A DNA stretch of 64,000 nt from Parabacteroides faecalis (GTDB lineage: Bacteria > Bacteroidota > Bacteroidia > Bacteroidales > Tannerellaceae), in contig NZ_JAKZMM010000006.1 in the NCBI RefSeq assembly GCF_022809355.1, positions 1 to 64,000 on the forward strand, given 5' to 3'. Shown here in pieces: positions 1 to 9,513 of the stretch; the stretch's first letter is position 1, and each line of letters opens with the position of its first letter. The translations under genes were made by a program, and so were the position numbers. Under the pieces are notes generated by a model. That model did not search any database and was not told the origin of the DNA. It was given only the letters and a program-made list of their open reading frames with translations.

Positions 1-58
1 AGATAAAAAACGCTGGATAATTTTGTTTAATTTATTGATAATGATTATATTTGTGTAT

Positions 59-268
59 ATGAAAGCACAAGCATTATACACAAAAGAATTAGCAGCCATG
101 TACTTTGCGAATAGCACGCCGAAGGCTGCTACTACGCATTTAAAGCGTTGGATTGACCGGAACGAATCCTTGAAAAACGAATTGACTGAAACCGGATACA
201 TAGAAGGGCAGCGAGTGTTTACGCCACGCCAGGTAGAGTTAGTTTTTCGTTATCTGGGGGAACCGTGA
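59..268 (+). CDS. DUF4248 family small protein
   Basis: A 69-residue protein beginning MKAQALYTKELAAMYF. I place the start at the ATG at 59 because the 12 upstream in-frame residues are hydrophobic and low-complexity and fit a leader better than a protein. The pattern of an LYTKELA opening, a central short helix with a tryptophan (LKRWIDRN) and a C-terminal FTPRQVELVFRYLG resembles the DUF4248 family of Bacteroidota, which often lies near HU-like proteins and cell-wall amidases or peptidases. The fold suggests a small DNA-binding or MerR-like helix-turn-helix, but that is inference. The nearest neighbours fit: a small membrane protein and an M15 peptidase follow on the same strand. Molecular function is unknown. 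Confidence 0.6.
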   Translation: MKAQALYTKELAAMYFANSTPKAATTHLKRWIDRNESLKNELTETGYIEGQRVFTPRQVELVFRYLGEP

Positions 269-280
269 AGCAATTGACAA

Positions 281-850
281 TGGACAATTGACAATTGAGA
301 ATTAGGGAAGTGAGTAGAGGCGCAAAACAATTGAAAATTGAAAATTTAGAATTGAAAATTGGACATGATTGTAGAGGCGTAGCGTGCTGCGCCTCCAGGT
401 AACGCGACAGGATAAAACGACGAATAACATAATAAATTCATTCGTTATTTTGTTGATTGTCATTTTGTTGTGAAATGAAGTTATGAGGCGCAGCAGCGCT
501 GCGCCTCTACCGTCGCGGAGCCTGTTCCATTGATAAATGGAAGATGGAAAAATAATTTTCAATTGTCAATTCTCAATTATCCATTGGATTGGCCTCGTTC
601 TGGTGAGCGTTAAGCGGAGGAACGAAGTGAAGCGGCCGGAGCGTCGCTGTTTGAGCCGGAGGCGAGTTTGCGGCGCGCACAGCGAAACGCAGTGACGGAG
701 TAGCTCAGCAGACGCAGCCTTGAACTTTTGGTTCTTTTCTTTCAAGAGAAAAGAACAGGCAATTACTTGATCTTTTGGCACTTTTGCATCAAGGCAAAAG
801 AACGTACACAGTTTGGGTCAAGCCAAAAGAACGAATACGAATATGATTAC
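281..850. repeat. Long dispersed repeat, copy A
   Basis: Non-coding stretch between the DUF4248 gene and the small membrane gene. It is built from short CAATTGACAATTGA-like AT-rich repeats, two GC-rich hairpins (about 373-395 and 485-507, GAGGCGCAGC...GCTGCGCCTC type), and a 170-bp block beginning GGCCTCGTTCTGGTGAGCG at 591. A second copy lies exactly 840 bp downstream with the same 112-bp spacing between hairpins. The tail holds repeats of a CTTTTGGnnCTTTTG type. Open frames here follow the repeat and are not credible genes. Confidence 0.8.
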
Positions 851-873
851 GAATTAAAACAAGAAAAAGCGAT

Positions 874-1065
874 ATGAAACTACAATTAATCATAGCCACC
901 CTGTTATGCCTTACAGGAATAACCCTGTTGTTCCTGGGCTTCTGGATACCGCCACAAGGCGAGATTGATCCTTCGGTACTGGTTGCTTTTGGCGAAACCT
1001 CTACTTTTGCAGGTGCTTTATTCGGGGTGGACTATAAATATAAACGCAAGTCAATTGACAATTGA
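874..1065 (+). CDS. Small single-pass membrane protein, unknown function
   Basis: A 63-residue protein starting MKLQLIIATLLCLTG. Residues 1-26 form one strongly hydrophobic segment, followed by a proline (WIPPQG), a short polar loop and a second weakly hydrophobic stretch ending in basic YKYKRK. It lies between two copies of a long repeat and 0.6 kb upstream of an M15 peptidase on the same strand. Size and topology recall holins or small anchors encoded beside cell-wall enzymes, but there is no sequence proof of a holin role. The codon pattern and the good start context after an AAAAAGCGAT stretch support it being real. Confidence 0.55.
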   Translation: MKLQLIIATLLCLTGITLLFLGFWIPPQGEIDPSVLVAFGETSTFAGALFGVDYKYKRKSIDN

Positions 1066-1069
1066 CAAC

Positions 1070-1650
1070 TTCATCAATTGAAAATTGAAAATTGAGAATT
1101 AATTAGGCACGGATTTCACGGATTACACGGATTTATCTGGTGAATATACCGAATGTGTTTTTGTGACACAAAGCAATTCACGATTGACAATTGGTAATAG
1201 GAAATGAATGTAGAGGCGCAGCGTGCTGCGCCTCCAGCCAACGCGACAGGATAGAACAACGAATAATAGAATAAATTCATTCGTTATTTTTTTTGATTCC
1301 CATTTGATTGTGAAATGAAGTTGTGAGGCGCAGCAGCGCTGCGCCTCTACCGTCGCAAGGTCTGTTTTCCGGATAAAATTATCCATATCTTATAATTTCC
1401 AATTGTCCATTCTCAATTGTCCATTGGACCGGCCTCGTTCTGGTGAGCGTTAAGCGTAGGAACGAAGTGAAGCGGCCGGAGCGTCGCTGTCTGAGCGCAG
1501 CGAGTTTGCGGCGCGCACAGCGAAACGCAGTGACGGAGTAGCTCAGCAGACGCAGCCTTGATTTTTTGGTACTTTTGCATCAAGGCAAAAGTACGAATAC
1601 GATCTTGACCTTTTGGTACTTTTGGGCAAGCCAAAAGTACGAATGTAGTA
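1070..1650. repeat. Long dispersed repeat, copy B
   Basis: Second copy of the repeat at 281-850. Hairpins lie at 1213-1234 and 1325-1347, again 112 bp apart, and the GGCCTCGTTCTGGTGAGCG block begins at 1431, so every landmark is shifted by 840 bp. Small substitutions and a few indels separate the copies (for example near 1485). The tail again carries CTTTTGGTACTTTTG-like repeats. No gene is seen within it. Confidence 0.8.
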
Positions 1651-1680
1651 TTGAAATAAAAATCAAACATTTATACCCAT

Positions 1681-2082
1681 ATGAAACTATCGAAAAACTT
1701 TACGTTAAACGAATTTACCCATAGTCAGATGGCTATCGAACGGGGTATTTTGAATGAACCCGATGCCGAACAGCGCGAGGCCATTCAGCAGTTAGTAGAT
1801 CATTTATTGCAGCCGCTCCGGGAACGAGTAGGCGAAGCCATTGCCATTACCAGCGGTTTCCGGAATCAGGAAGTAAACCGTTTGGTGGGCGGCGTTCCCA
1901 CCAGTCAGCACACTAAGGGTGAAGCCGCCGACTGTTACTGTGCATCGGGTCCGGAACACCTGTTGCAAGTCTTACTCGACAGCGGCTTGCCTTTTGATCA
2001 GGCTATTGTCTATAAGCGGAAACGCTTTCTGCATCTTTCGTATCGACAAGGACGATGCCGGAAGATGGTGTTGTATACATGA
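1681..2082 (+). CDS. M15 family D-Ala-D-Ala carboxypeptidase-like peptidase
   Basis: A 133-residue protein of the Peptidase_M15_3 type, a zinc enzyme that cleaves peptidoglycan peptides. The signature is clear: SGFRN at about residues 58-62, SQHTKGEAAD at about 75-84 giving the first His and the Asp ligands, and HLSY near residue 118 giving the second His. Length matches single-domain phage-endolysin-like members. There is no signal peptide, so export would need another route, such as the small membrane protein at 874 acting like a holin (inference). The gene stands alone, with 246 bp of non-coding DNA before the next gene. Many Bacteroidota genomes carry this type as a domesticated copy outside an intact prophage. 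Confidence 0.85.
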   Translation: MKLSKNFTLNEFTHSQMAIERGILNEPDAEQREAIQQLVDHLLQPLRERVGEAIAITSGFRNQEVNRLVGGVPTSQHTKGEAADCYCASGPEHLLQVLLDSGLPFDQAIVYKRKRFLHLSYRQGRCRKMVLYT

Positions 2083-2328
2083 TGGGTAAAATGTGGGGAG
2101 CGATGTAAGTAAACGTCGGCTGTCAAGAGCCGGTTGAGGGTTGCAGTTCCTATTTCGTTCAGTTTTTTTGTGTGCAGGTCCTTTTTTGTTCATAGATTCT
2201 GGCAGTTTCCTTCAGGTGATGGACGAAGAATGTTTATTTTTGAGGGGGAAGATGGGGAAAACGGATTCGGCAAACGGCTGATCCCGTCTCCATCGGGAAA
2301 GTAGATAATTCTAAAAAACAGATAAACG

Positions 2329-5226
2329 ATGCGCAAACAGATTTTGGGTTTATTCCTCCTGCTGCTGGCAGGAGTGCTGTATGCCGGGGAAGTGGAAGTA
2401 CCCCGGCTCTCTCCTTTGCCGGAACGGGTGATGGAGGAACGAGTACCGCTGTCCGGGCAGTGGTGGTTTAACCCGGCTCCGGAAGCGGAGTTCTGGGAAA
2501 AGGAAACGGTGAAGCACTGGAAGCCGATAGAGGTACCGGGCGAATGGGTGATGCAGGGATTTGAAGTGGAAAAGGGAAAGGCTGCCGGGTATTTCCGGAC
2601 CTTTACGGTTCCTGCCTCGTGGCAGGGGAAACGGATCAAGCTGCGCTGCAATGCCATTTACAGTGATGCCCGGGTCTATATCAACGGACAAAAGGCGGGC
2701 TCACATCTGGGCGGTTTTACGGCTTTCGAACTGGATGTGACGGACTAGGTGCGCTGTGGTGCCGAGAACAGGATGGCGGTGGCGGTTACTTCGGAGACGG
2801 TGGCCGACTCGACGTCGAACGCCTCGCGGTATGCCGTTCATCCGCTGGGCGGTATCTCGCGCGATCTGTATTTGTTTGCCTTGCCCGAAACCAACCTGTC
2901 GCTGTTTCACGTGAGCACGGCGTTCGATTCGACTTATACGGATGCGACGCTGGTGGCCGAAGTGGATATCACCCATGAGGGAAAGACGGCTTCGGACAAG
3001 TATCAGCTGGCGTTTGAACTGAAGGATGCGGAGGGCCGCCCGGTACGGCTGAAAGACGACCGGCTGAAGCTGCGCGAGCTGGCTGCCGGCGAGACGGAAA
3101 AGCTGACGGTGCGCTTCCCGGTAACGGCTCCCCGGAAATGGGACCCCGAGCATCCGTATCTGTATCGCCTGACTTGCCGCCTGATGGATGGGAACCGCGT
3201 GATGCAGACCAGCGTGCGCCGGGTGGGATTCCGGCAGATTGAAGTACGCGGAAACCAGGTGTTTGTGAATAACCACCCGATCAAGCTGCGGGGTGCCTGC
3301 CACCATGAGGTCATGCCCCTGCGCGGCCGTTCGGTGAATAACGATATGTGGCGCCGGGATGTGGAACTTTTCCGTGAAGGAAACGTCAATTATCTGCGTA
3401 CCTCGCATTATCCGCCTGATGAGGCGTTGCTGGAAGCCTGCGACGAGCTGGGTATGTTTGTCGAGGTGGAAGCTCCTTTCTGCTGGGCACACGAGGCGAA
3501 GGTGCCGGATGCGCTGCGGCAGGATATCCTGGTGAACCAGCATCTGGCGATGGTGAACCTGAACCGCAGCCATCCGTCGGTCCTGATGTGGTCGATGGGC
3601 AACGAGTCGAACCTGTATGCCGAATATTTCAAGGAAGCGGCCGGGCTGGTGAAACAGATAGACCCGACGCGTCCCCGCATCTTCAGCCAGTGGGGACCGG
3701 ATGCCGACCAGGGTGAGCTGGAAGTGACCAACCACCATTATCCCGGACCGGAAGGACCGGACAAATACCGGAATTACAGCCGGCCGGTGGTCTTCGACGA
3801 GTTCTGCCATCTGAATGCCTATAACCGCCTGGAGCTGGCCGCCGATCCCGGCTTGCGCAATATGTGGGGCGTCTTGCTGGACCGGATGTGGAACGCGATG
3901 TATCACAGCCAGGGCGTGCTGGGTGGTGCCATCTGGGCAGGCATTGACGATACCTTCTTCTTGCCCGGCGAGCGTGCCGTGGGATATGGAACCTGGGGAC
4001 CGATCGACGGATGGCGCCGGCCGAAACCCGAATATTGGGGTATGAAGAAGGCCTTCAGTCCGGTGAAGATCCGCTTGAAGGGAAACCAGGATGCCGACGG
4101 GAAGCTCTGCTTTGAGGTGGAGAACCGGCATCTCTTCTCGAACCTGAAAGAGACCCGCTTGGAATGGACCGTAGGAAATCAGCATGGCGTGGTGACGCCG
4201 GATGTCGCTCCGGGTGAGACGGGCGAGTTTACCGTGCAGCTGCCCGAAGAGGTCCGCTCGGCCGGAACGATCGACTGGAAGGTGATCGGGGTGCGGGGCT
4301 TTGAGATCGATGCCTATCATTTCCAGACCTTGCCCGAACCGTTGGCACAGCCGGCTCTGCTGAGTGCCGGACGTATCCAGACCGAAGAGACGGATGAGGC
4401 GTATGTGATCCGGACCATCAGCGGTGGCTTCCGGATCGACAAGCGCAACGGCTTGCTGACCTCGTCGAAAAACAACGGGGCGGTGCTGGTGAAAGCGCCC
4501 GAGCTGATGGTCTTGCCGCTGAATGCCGAAGGCGAAGGCATCCAGATGGTGGGGAAAGACCAGAAGTTCGAGCCTTATACGCCGGTGTGCAGCCGCTGGG
4601 TAGCCCGGAAGATCGGAAAGACGGGTGCGGACGACGACTGGTGCATCCGGGTGGAAGGCACGTATGCCGAAGCCGAGGGCTATTTTGAATATCGTTTCCG
4701 GGCCACAGGCGAAGTGGAGGTGACGTATCACTTCACCTTGCTTGAAGCCGTTTCGCCCCGCCAGGTAGGACTGGTCTTTTCATTGCCGAAGACATACGAC
4801 CATATCCAGTGGCGCCGTCGGGGCTATTGGAGTGTTTATCCGGAGAATCACCTGGGTTCGTTGAGCGGCGAAGCGGTGGCTTATGATCCGTCGCTGCCGG
4901 TTTCGGGTCTGGCAGGACCGTCCAAGCAGCCGGCGAAAGCCTGGTCGTTCGATCAGACGGCGGCCGGTTCCAACCTCTTCCGGGCCACGAAGGAAAATAT
5001 CTACGAGGCAACCTTGTCGGGTGCCGCTGCCAGCCGGGTGAAAGTCCTTTCCGACGGTACGCAGCATATCCGCGCCTGGAGAGCCGGCGAAGAGATCCGC
5101 TTCCTGGTGGCCGACTATAACAATGCCGGAAACGACACCTTCCTCACTTCCCATTCCCGCCTGGATTTCCGTCCGCTGAAACGGGGAGACCAGATCTCGG
5201 GTACAGTCACCCTGCTGATTCTGTAA
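2329..5226 (+). pseudogene. GH2 beta-galactosidase-like enzyme, interrupted by an in-frame amber codon
   Basis: One continuous reading frame of 966 codons broken only by TAG at 2746-2748 (codon 140). It starts with a signal peptide (MRKQILGLFLLLLAGVLYA). Residues about 45-140 plus the next 60 form the sugar-binding jellyroll of glycoside hydrolase family 2, then an Ig-like domain and a TIM barrel follow. Acid/base Glu is in WSMGNES and the nucleophile Glu in VVFDEFCHL. The paralogue at 12520-15948 reads straight through the stop position with a similar sequence, and a TAC or TAT tyrosine codon would give VTDYVRCG, so a single base change is enough. A fragment from GTG 2749 would lack half the jellyroll and the signal peptide. 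Sequencing error, recent loss or suppression are all possible. High G+C compared with later genes. Confidence 0.85.
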
Positions 5227-5254
5227 GGAAACGAATATATAAGCATCAGATATG

Positions 5255-5299
5255 CATCCACGGCAGGCGTCACACCGTCCTGTCGTGGATGTGTTTTTT
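5255..5299 (+). terminator. Rho-independent terminator after the GH2 gene
   Basis: A 13-bp stem with one G-T wobble: CATCCACGGCAGG at 5255-5267 pairs with CCTGTCGTGGATG at 5279-5291, followed by six T residues. It separates two convergent genes. Confidence 0.8.
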
Positions 5300-5311
5300 C
5301 AGGCAGCCGGC

Positions 5312-8300
5312 TTATTTGTTCTCTTTTGCGTATTTGGAAGGACTGACGCCGAACTGGCTGATGAAATTCGTGCTGAAATACGATTGCGAGCGGAAGCCGA
5401 CAGCCTCGGCGATCTCGTAAATCTTCATGTCGCTTTGCAACAGGAGCTCGGCAGCCCGTTTGAGGCGGGTGATGCGGATGAGATCGTTGGGTGTCATGGC
5501 GGAGATCTCCCGGATCTTGCGGTACAAGGTGGGCCGGCTGAGGTGCATGTGTTCGGCGATCTGGTTGACATCCAGATCCGGATCGCTGATATGCTCGAGG
5601 ATGATGCGGTTCAGCTTCTCGAGGAACTGCTCGTCCGTCTTGGAATAGGCAATCGACTTCATGTTGGCCACCGGCGATTTGAAGTAGAACTGGCGGATAT
5701 GCTCGCGGTTGGTCAGCAGGTTGGAGATCTGGGCCAGGAGCAGGCTGGACGAGAACGGCTTGTCGATATAGGCATCGGCACCCGATTCCAGTCCTTCCAT
5801 ATGCGACTGGATGGTGGTCTTGGCCGTCAGCAGGATGACGGGAATATGGCTGAACTCCACGTCCGTCTTGATCTTCTTGAGTAGCTCCAGTCCGTCCATG
5901 ACCGGCATCATCACATCACTGACCACCAGCTGGATGCTTTGCCGGTGCATCCATTCGATGGCTTGGGCACCATTCTCGGCGGTACATACATTGTAATCCT
6001 TATTCAGTTCTTCCGCAATGAAGGTCCGCATTTCCGGATGATCTTCCACCACGAGGATGGTGGGGCGTCCTTCCAGGAAGGAGAAGCGGACCGCCTCGGT
6101 CTTTGTCTCGGGCACTTCCTCTTGTGGCGGCTGGATGGATTCCGGCTGTTGCAGCGGCAGAAGCAGGCGGAAACAAGTCTGTGCCCCGTCGGTTCCCGGT
6201 TTGTCGAGCACAAGCGTCCCGTGGTGCATTTCCGCCAGCGAGCGTGCCAGCGGCAATCCCAGTCCGGTGCCCGTCTTTCCTTCCGTGTTCGGAATCCGGT
6301 AGAACGGCTCGAAGATCTTCTCCCGCAGTTCTTCCGGTATGGGCTTTCCGTCGTTGATAAAGTCCATCTCGATCTGTTCCCGGTCGTTGAGGCGGAGATG
6401 AATCCGGATGCTGCTCCGGGCATATTTGATGGCATTGGCCAGCAGGTTACTGAAGATCTTCGTCACGGCTTCGCGGTCCACATAAGCATAAAGCTCTGCT
6501 GCGGAAGACATCCAGTTGAGCAGCAGCCCTTGCGAGGCGGCAGACTCCTGGAAGCGGTCGGTCGTCTCTTGCAGCAGTTCCACCAGGTTGGTGCGGACAA
6601 AATTCAGACGGAAGCCTTCGATCTCGGTCCGCCGGAAGTCGAGCAGCTGATTCACCAGCGACAATAGCCGGGATACATTCTTGTCCATCAGGCGGAGCGA
6701 CTCTTCCACCTTGTCCGGCAAATGCCCGTCCTGCAACACCCGTTCCAGCGGATTCTTGATCAGCGTGAGCGGTGTGCGGATCTCGTGGGCGATGTTGATG
6801 AAGAATTCGATCTTGGCCTGATAGAGCTCTTTCTCTTTCTGGTCTTCAAACAGGCGCATGTTGTAGGCCATTTCCTGCCGGGTCTTGTTGCGCCACCAAT
6901 AAAGAGCCGATCCGACGAGGGCGAGGGCGACCAGCGCATACACGACCTTGGCCGGGAACGAAGCCCACCAGGCGGGCAATACTTCGATCTCCAGCTGCGT
7001 CACCAGCGGACTCCAGCGGTTGGACAAGTTGGTGGCTTTCACCTCGAACAGATAATGCCCCGGCAGCAGGTTGGTGAAATAGACCACATTGCGCTCGTCG
7101 ATATCGATCCATTTGGGATCACTTCCTTCCAGGCGATACGCATATTGGACAGACGCCGGCGCCATGAAGCTGAGGGTCGAGAAACTCAGGCTGAAAGTCG
7201 ATTCATCGTCGTTCAGCCGGATCTTCCGGAGCGGAGAATCCGGCGATATGTTCAGGACCTGTTCGCGGTTGCCCAGTTCCAGCGTATGCAGATAGACCCG
7301 CGACGGCGCATTGTCCTCTCCTACTGCGTCCGGCCGGAAATGAATGAACCCTTTGATCGAACCGAAGTAGAAATTCCCTTCGGTATCCGTAAAAGCCGAA
7401 TTCTCGTTGAACTGACGGGAGATCAGTCCGTGACTTTCGGTATAGGTCGTGATCAGTCCGCTTTTCGTCTCGAGCCGCACCAGTCCGTTTGCCGAGCTGA
7501 TCCACAGGCAGCCTTCCTGGTCGGGCAGAATCTTGAACACCACGTTGCTGGGCATTCCGTTCTTCACCGTGTAATGGACGGACTCGCCGGTCTGGAAGTC
7601 GTATTTGATGACACCTTCGAGCGTGGCAAACCACATGTTCCCGTCCGGATCCTCACAAATATCGTTGACGAAGTTATGCCGCTGGGTATTCAGCTTGTCG
7701 TACGGAAGATACATCCCGGTGTTGCTGATCGGGTTGTAATAGAAGCTGCGGTTGAACATGCCCGTCCAGATGCGGCCCAGGCGGTCTTCGTAGATACAGC
7801 GGACCGAATAAGCCGGAAACTGGGGCGCATAGCGGAAGCAGTCGTTCAGATAATCATATTTGAACACGCCATCGTCGGTGCCCACATAAATCTGTCCTTC
7901 GCGCAAGACCTTGATACAACGCACCGAGCTGTTCTTCGTGCTGGTGGAATCTTTGAGCAGGCTGTATCGCTTGACCACTTTCCGGCTCTGGATATCCATC
8001 TTGTCGATCCCATGGATGACATGGCCGATCCACAGATAATCGTCGGAAGCTGCCAGACTGCGGATATTGGTATGGGCAATCCCCGAATTGTCCGGTCGCG
8101 GCTGATAGTTCGTGAAGAGCGAAGTCTTCTTGTCCAGGCAGTTGATGCCGGCATCTTCGGTGCCGACCCAGATATTTCCCAGCTTGTCTGTACAAATATC
8201 GCGGATCACTTCCCCTTTCATGGAGTTGGGGCCGTCATCGGGATAATAGATACGGAAAGGCTGGAACGGCGAGCAGTAATTAATTCCGTTCTGGTGGAAA

Positions 8301-9253
8301 CCGATCCAGATGCCCTGTTCACGATCCCGGTAAAAGGCCGAGATATACTGGCTCGACAAGGCATACGGATCGCGCGGGTCCTGTTGTACCCGATGACATT
8401 CTCCGGTATTGACCTGATAGATGATGAGGCCTGAATCTGTTCCGATCCAAAGCTCATTCTCTTCTTTCTCCATCAGGGCATTGATCAGGAAAGTAAGCCG
8501 ATTGGCTTCCTGGATATGCAGGTCCTGGAACAAATGCGAATCCGTATCAAATATCTTGACATCATCGTGCTCATAAGCCACATAAATCCGATGGGCGAAA
8601 GGCGACGGATAAAGCATCAGGATCTTGCGGGCCGGCTCATTGGGAAAGAGCGGGAACGTCTCGATCCGGTCTTCTGCCTCCACGATACGCGAAAGAGAAC
8701 CGTTGCTGTCGCTCACCCAGATTCCCTGGTTGGATGTGATGCAGAACGAGGTGTAAGACAAATGCTCCGGATGGGCGAAGATGCGGCAGGTCGTGTCGGT
8801 CTGGTCATAGCGGATCAGGTTTCCGTCCATCAGCAGCCACAACCGGTTTTGCTGATCGAACTGGAACAAAGAGATGCGCTTGTTGGCTGTCAGGGATAAA
8901 TGGTGGAACGATTCGCGCTCCTTGTCGTACCGGAAAAGTCCGGCCAGCGTTCCGACCCACAGATTCCCGGTCTGGTCACAGTTCAATGAAGTAATCCAGT
9001 TGCTGCCCAGGGTGGAACTGACTTCCGGGTCGTGGCGGAACACCTTGAAGGAATAGCCGTCGAAGCGGTTCAGGCCGTCGCGTGTACCGATCCAGACAAA
9101 TCCGTCGTTGTCCTGGATGCAGGCAGTAACCATATTATCGCTCAGGCCATGTTCCACCTGATAATGACGGAAGATATAATTCGTCTCTTGGACCGCCCAT
9201 GTAAACAGCGGAAGAAGACAAGATAAGCAGACGATCCACCAAGTGTTCCTCAT
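5312..9253 (-). CDS. Hybrid two-component system sensor/regulator (HTCS)
   Basis: A 1313-residue one-protein signalling system typical of polysaccharide-use loci in Bacteroidota. Order: signal peptide 1-20; two seven-bladed-propeller-like Reg_prop repeats with recurring W-G-T motifs, then a Y_Y_Y domain, up to about 765; transmembrane helix about 770-788; histidine kinase with HEIRTPL (His about 823), N-box near 936 and GTGLGL; receiver starting near 1064 with phosphoacceptor Asp near 1113 (VVSDVMMP) and Lys near 1165; C-terminal AraC-type DNA-binding domain, about 1205-1313. The periplasmic part should bind an oligosaccharide and the AraC domain activate nearby carbohydrate genes. It is convergent with one GH2 gene and divergent from the MFS transporter, which are its likely targets. 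Intact, unlike its GH2 neighbour. Confidence 0.95.
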   Translation of the reverse strand: MRNTWWIVCLSCLLPLFTWAVQETNYIFRHYQVEHGLSDNMVTACIQDNDGFVWIGTRDGLNRFDGYSFKVFRHDPEVSSTLGSNWITSLNCDQTGNLWVGTLAGLFRYDKERESFHHLSLTANKRISLFQFDQQNRLWLLMDGNLIRYDQTDTTCRIFAHPEHLSYTSFCITSNQGIWVSDSNGSLSRIVEAEDRIETFPLFPNEPARKILMLYPSPFAHRIYVAYEHDDVKIFDTDSHLFQDLHIQEANRLTFLINALMEKEENELWIGTDSGLIIYQVNTGECHRVQQDPRDPYALSSQYISAFYRDREQGIWIGFHQNGINYCSPFQPFRIYYPDDGPNSMKGEVIRDICTDKLGNIWVGTEDAGINCLDKKTSLFTNYQPRPDNSGIAHTNIRSLAASDDYLWIGHVIHGIDKMDIQSRKVVKRYSLLKDSTSTKNSSVRCIKVLREGQIYVGTDDGVFKYDYLNDCFRYAPQFPAYSVRCIYEDRLGRIWTGMFNRSFYYNPISNTGMYLPYDKLNTQRHNFVNDICEDPDGNMWFATLEGVIKYDFQTGESVHYTVKNGMPSNVVFKILPDQEGCLWISSANGLVRLETKSGLITTYTESHGLISRQFNENSAFTDTEGNFYFGSIKGFIHFRPDAVGEDNAPSRVYLHTLELGNREQVLNISPDSPLRKIRLNDDESTFSLSFSTLSFMAPASVQYAYRLEGSDPKWIDIDERNVVYFTNLLPGHYLFEVKATNLSNRWSPLVTQLEIEVLPAWWASFPAKVVYALVALALVGSALYWWRNKTRQEMAYNMRLFEDQKEKELYQAKIEFFINIAHEIRTPLTLIKNPLERVLQDGHLPDKVEESLRLMDKNVSRLLSLVNQLLDFRRTEIEGFRLNFVRTNLVELLQETTDRFQESAASQGLLLNWMSSAAELYAYVDREAVTKIFSNLLANAIKYARSSIRIHLRLNDREQIEMDFINDGKPIPEELREKIFEPFYRIPNTEGKTGTGLGLPLARSLAEMHHGTLVLDKPGTDGAQTCFRLLLPLQQPESIQPPQEEVPETKTEAVRFSFLEGRPTILVVEDHPEMRTFIAEELNKDYNVCTAENGAQAIEWMHRQSIQLVVSDVMMPVMDGLELLKKIKTDVEFSHIPVILLTAKTTIQSHMEGLESGADAYIDKPFSSSLLLAQISNLLTNREHIRQFYFKSPVANMKSIAYSKTDEQFLEKLNRIILEHISDPDLDVNQIAEHMHLSRPTLYRKIREISAMTPNDLIRITRLKRAAELLLQSDMKIYEIAEAVGFRSQSYFSTNFISQFGVSPSKYAKENK

Positions 9254-9460
9254 ACGATTGATTCAAAGATTGACAGCCGAAAGATACATAAAAATATTCC
9301 AATCCAAGCGGTCCGCCTAAGGAAAAGAAGGTATGCCGGGCTTTAGATATCGTATCAAAAGTATGCAATATTGTATCAGCCATGAGCTTCCATGCCGTAA
9401 ATGAGACAAATATGAAAAAGAAAGGTATGATTTCAGGCCGGCATCCAAGCGCCTCCGAAC

Positions 9461-9468
9461 TACATTTG
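9461..9468 (+). promoter_or_regulatory. Candidate -7 element for the MFS transporter gene
   Basis: TACATTTG matches the Bacteroidota -7 consensus TAnnTTTG and lies 45 bp before the ATG at 9514. No good -33 TTTG is seen at the right spacing. The direct repeats GTATCA at about 9352 and 9373 upstream may be regulator sites, but this is speculative. Confidence 0.35.
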
Positions 9469-9513
9469 TGATACAAAACCGCGAGATATTAAGCACTAAT
9501 TTTTATATGTATT

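Noticed and set aside
302-1670. Several 60-90 codon minus-strand frames
   Set aside because: They follow the two repeat copies, are shared between copies only because the DNA is repeated, and have no start context or protein-like composition.
2083-2328. Possible small gene or riboswitch upstream of the first GH2 gene
   Set aside because: No start with coding potential and no recognisable riboswitch fold; it probably only holds the promoter region.
2701-4731. 676-codon open frame on the minus strand
   Set aside because: It lies wholly opposite the GH2 gene, which has clear catalytic motifs. The frame is open because of high third-position G+C, and its translation is rich in His, Arg and Pro with no family pattern.
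6722-8434. 570-codon open frame on the plus strand
   Set aside because: Antisense to the hybrid two-component regulator, whose domains are complete on the other strand.
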